Assembly: GCF_014305155.1 (NCBI RefSeq)
Contig: NZ_JACRUK010000002.1
Span: forward strand, 84,923-148,922
Reading direction: 5' to 3'
Length of the DNA stretch: 64,000 bases
Origin: Flavobacterium muglaense
Lineage (GTDB): Bacteria; Bacteroidota; Bacteroidia; Flavobacteriales; Flavobacteriaceae
Positions within the stretch are counted from its first letter, which is position 1. Every line of letters starts with the position of its first letter. Under the pieces are notes generated by a model. It saw only the letters and a list, made by a program, of their open reading frames with translations. It did no database searches and was not told the DNA's origin. This document shows positions 62,614 to 64,000 of the stretch, in pieces. The position numbers and the translations under genes were made by a program.

Positions 62614-63045
62614 ATGAGTTTAGAAAAAATATTATCCATTTCAGGAAAACCGGGTTTATACGTTCTTAAAGTACAAACACGTACTGGTTTTGTAGCAGAA
62701 TCATTAGCTGATGGAAAAAAAATCACTGTAAATTTAAAAAGTAATGTAAGCTTACTATCTGAAATTTCAGTTTACACTTATGAAGGCGAAAAACCTTTGG
62801 CAGAAATAATGAAAAGCATTGCTGCTAAAGGAAATAATGGTCCTGCCATCTCTCACAAAGAGGATAACGCAACATTAGCGGCTTATTTCAAAGAAGTTTT
62901 ACCTGATTATGATGAAGAAAGAGTATATCCATCAGATATCAAGAAAATCTTGAATTGGTACAATACCATTCAAGCCAAAGGACTTATTGTTGATGAAGTT
63001 CCAGCAGAAGCAGTTGCTGCAGAAACAACAGAAGTTGAAAAATAA
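62614..63045 (+). CDS. DUF5606 domain-containing protein
   Basis: 143 residues. MSLEKILSISGKPGLYVLKV and TRTGFVAESLADGKKITVNL, then ISVYTYEGEKPLAEIMKSI, match the DUF5606 type widespread in Bacteroidota next to def and mazG. The C-terminal tail is Ala/Glu-rich (VPAEAVAAETTEVEK). The N-terminal half looks like a small beta-barrel (RNA- or protein-binding style), but function is unknown. Confidence 0.85.
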   Translation: MSLEKILSISGKPGLYVLKVQTRTGFVAESLADGKKITVNLKSNVSLLSEISVYTYEGEKPLAEIMKSIAAKGNNGPAISHKEDNATLAAYFKEVLPDYDEERVYPSDIKKILNWYNTIQAKGLIVDEVPAEAVAAETTEVEK

Positions 63046-63081
63046 AAATAAGTGAAAGAGTACTAATTCTTAAACGATACA

Positions 63082-63123
63082 AAGAAATCCTGTAATCTAC
63101 TTTTTTAGAATACAGGATTTCTT
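63082..63123 (+). terminator. Hairpin between DUF5606 gene and mazG
   Basis: AAGAAATCCTGTA (63082-63094) and TACAGGATTTCTT (63111-63123) form a perfect 13-bp stem with a 16-nt loop. The T-tract afterwards is short (TTTT within AATTTTAC), so it may terminate weakly or attenuate mazG. Confidence 0.55.
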
Positions 63124-63146
63124 AATTTTACACAAAACCACTTGCA

Positions 63147-63929
63147 ATGAATTCTAGACAAACACAACTTCAGGCTTTCGAGAGATTATTAGACATCATG
63201 GATGATTTGAGAGAAAAATGTCCATGGGATAAAAAACAAACCATGCAATCGTTACGCCATCTTACAATCGAAGAGACCTATGAATTAGGAGATGCGATTT
63301 TAGATAACGATCTCACCGAGATTAAAAAGGAGTTGGGTGATGTGTTGTTACACATTGTTTTTTATGCCAAAATAGGTAGCGAAACAAAAGATTTTGATAT
63401 TGCGGATGTGTGTAACGAAATTTGTGATAAGTTAATTCACCGCCACCCTCATATTTATAGTGATACGGTGGTAAAAGATGAAGAAGAGGTAAAGCAAAAC
63501 TGGGAAAAACTAAAGTTAAAAGAAGGAAGAAGTTCTGTTCTTGAAGGGGTTCCTAAAAGTTTACCCGCTTTAGTAAAAGCTAGCCGAATTCAAGATAAAG
63601 TAAAAGCAGTAGGATTTGATTGGGATGAGCCTCATCAAGTTTGGGAAAAAGTGCAAGAAGAATTGCAAGAACTCCAAGTTGAGGTTGCTGCTGCAGATCA
63701 AGATAAAATGGAAGCCGAGTTTGGAGATGTACTTTTCTCCATGATTAATTACGCCCGTTTCTTGAAAATTAATCCTGAGGATGCTTTAGAGCGCACCAAT
63801 AAAAAATTCATTAAACGCTTTCAATATTTAGAAAGCAAAGCTGATGAACTTGGCAAACCCTTAATGGACATGACCCTTGCTGAAATGGATGTTTTTTGGG
63901 AAGAAGCGAAGCGGCTTCCTAAAAAATAG
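63147..63929 (+). CDS. mazG: Nucleoside triphosphate pyrophosphohydrolase MazG
   Basis: 260 residues with two tandem MazG domains, hydrolysing (d)NTPs to monophosphates and PPi. Domain 1 has CPWDKKQTMQSLRHLTIEET, YELGDAILDN and EIKKELGDVLLHIVFYAKI (ExxE12-28ExxD arrangement). Domain 2 has KVQEELQELQVEV and EAEFGDVLFSMINYARFL. Length is normal. The last 31 bp of the coding region are duplicated just after the gene (63967-64000). Confidence 0.95.
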   Translation: MNSRQTQLQAFERLLDIMDDLREKCPWDKKQTMQSLRHLTIEETYELGDAILDNDLTEIKKELGDVLLHIVFYAKIGSETKDFDIADVCNEICDKLIHRHPHIYSDTVVKDEEEVKQNWEKLKLKEGRSSVLEGVPKSLPALVKASRIQDKVKAVGFDWDEPHQVWEKVQEELQELQVEVAAADQDKMEAEFGDVLFSMINYARFLKINPEDALERTNKKFIKRFQYLESKADELGKPLMDMTLAEMDVFWEEAKRLPKK

Positions 63930-64000
63930 GAATTGGAAAATCGGTGATTTTCACATATTTCAAATTGGGAAGAAGCGAAGCGGCTTCCTAAAAAATAGGA
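63898..64000 (+). repeat. Direct repeat duplicating the mazG 3' end
   Basis: The 34-bp sequence at 63898-63931 (TGGGAAGAAGCGAAGCGGCT, then TCCTAAAAAATAGG) recurs exactly at 63967-64000, a period of 69 bp. The first copy encodes WEEAKRLPKK and the mazG stop; the second is downstream and reaches the window edge, so more copies could follow. Confidence 0.85.

Noticed and set aside
1..64000. CRISPR array or prophage
   Set aside because: No regularly spaced direct repeats with unique spacers and no phage structural, integrase or lysis genes were seen.

Overview
The window is AT-rich chromosomal DNA from a member of the Bacteroidota, almost certainly a Flavobacterium or close relative. The signs are two secreted proteins with type IX secretion (T9SS) type B sorting tails, a carboxypeptidase-like TonB-dependent receptor, promoters with the Flavobacteriia -7 box TAnnTTTG, a DUF5606-mazG pair, short-form ProRS, and LytS/LytTR genes with 2TM proteins. 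Most of the sequence is ordinary core genome. No rRNA, CRISPR array, prophage or classical IS transposase was seen.

Layout. 1-10 kb: 3' truncated rimO, a FadL-like porin with a Gly/Asn/Tyr/Trp-rich lipoprotein, proS, three tRNA-Glu genes, rpsT, a PAS kinase/response regulator pair, typA. 10-21.5 kb: two large T9SS cargo proteins behind an ABC-2 exporter, and a second PAS kinase/response regulator pair whose kinase is split by a 1-base homopolymer change. 21.8-31 kb: a hypothetical gene, a lipoprotein with a probable 3' frameshift, a phosphatase/kinase-like/Omp85 fusion, an HD-PycTM protein and a large GAF protein. 31.6-39.2 kb: NdpA-like protein, a decayed four-helix-bundle gene, ClC and HPP transporters, YaeR-like VOC protein, sugar acetyltransferase, TonB receptor. 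39.2-41.6 kb: accessory island (below). 41.7-50 kb: a LytS kinase, three further 2TM proteins and a LytTR regulator, then CDP-alcohol transferase, ctaA, cca, a GxxExxY gene between perfect 22-bp inverted repeats, and tsaC. 50-55.6 kb: lipid A-type acyltransferase, polysaccharide deacetylase and four glycosyltransferases (surface glycan locus). 55.7-64 kb: dapD, a toxin-antitoxin pair, ruvX, mqo, a FUSC protein, def, DUF5606 and mazG.

The most notable object is a 1,756-bp insert (39424-41179) inside a RelE/ParE-type toxin gene. Removing it joins two toxin fragments in frame into one 98-residue toxin that overlaps an intact antitoxin gene. The target reads G^TTAGAT, which fits the integron core-site consensus GTTRRRY. 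The insert starts TTAGCA, carries two overlapping unknown genes in one direction with a short leader, and ends in a 123-bp imperfect palindrome bounded by TGCTAAC and GTTAG. This is the architecture of an integron gene cassette placed at a secondary site, yet no integrase lies in the window. The cassette reading is an inference; the boundaries and the in-frame restoration are visible directly.

Other mobile-type signals are the GxxExxY unit with 22-bp inverted repeats and a family of four dispersed palindromic intergenic repeats (near 0.9, 10.4, 36.9 and 56.7 kb). Two single-base homopolymer discrepancies (A7 at 20621, A9 at 23706) break otherwise intact genes and could be assembly errors or real mutations.
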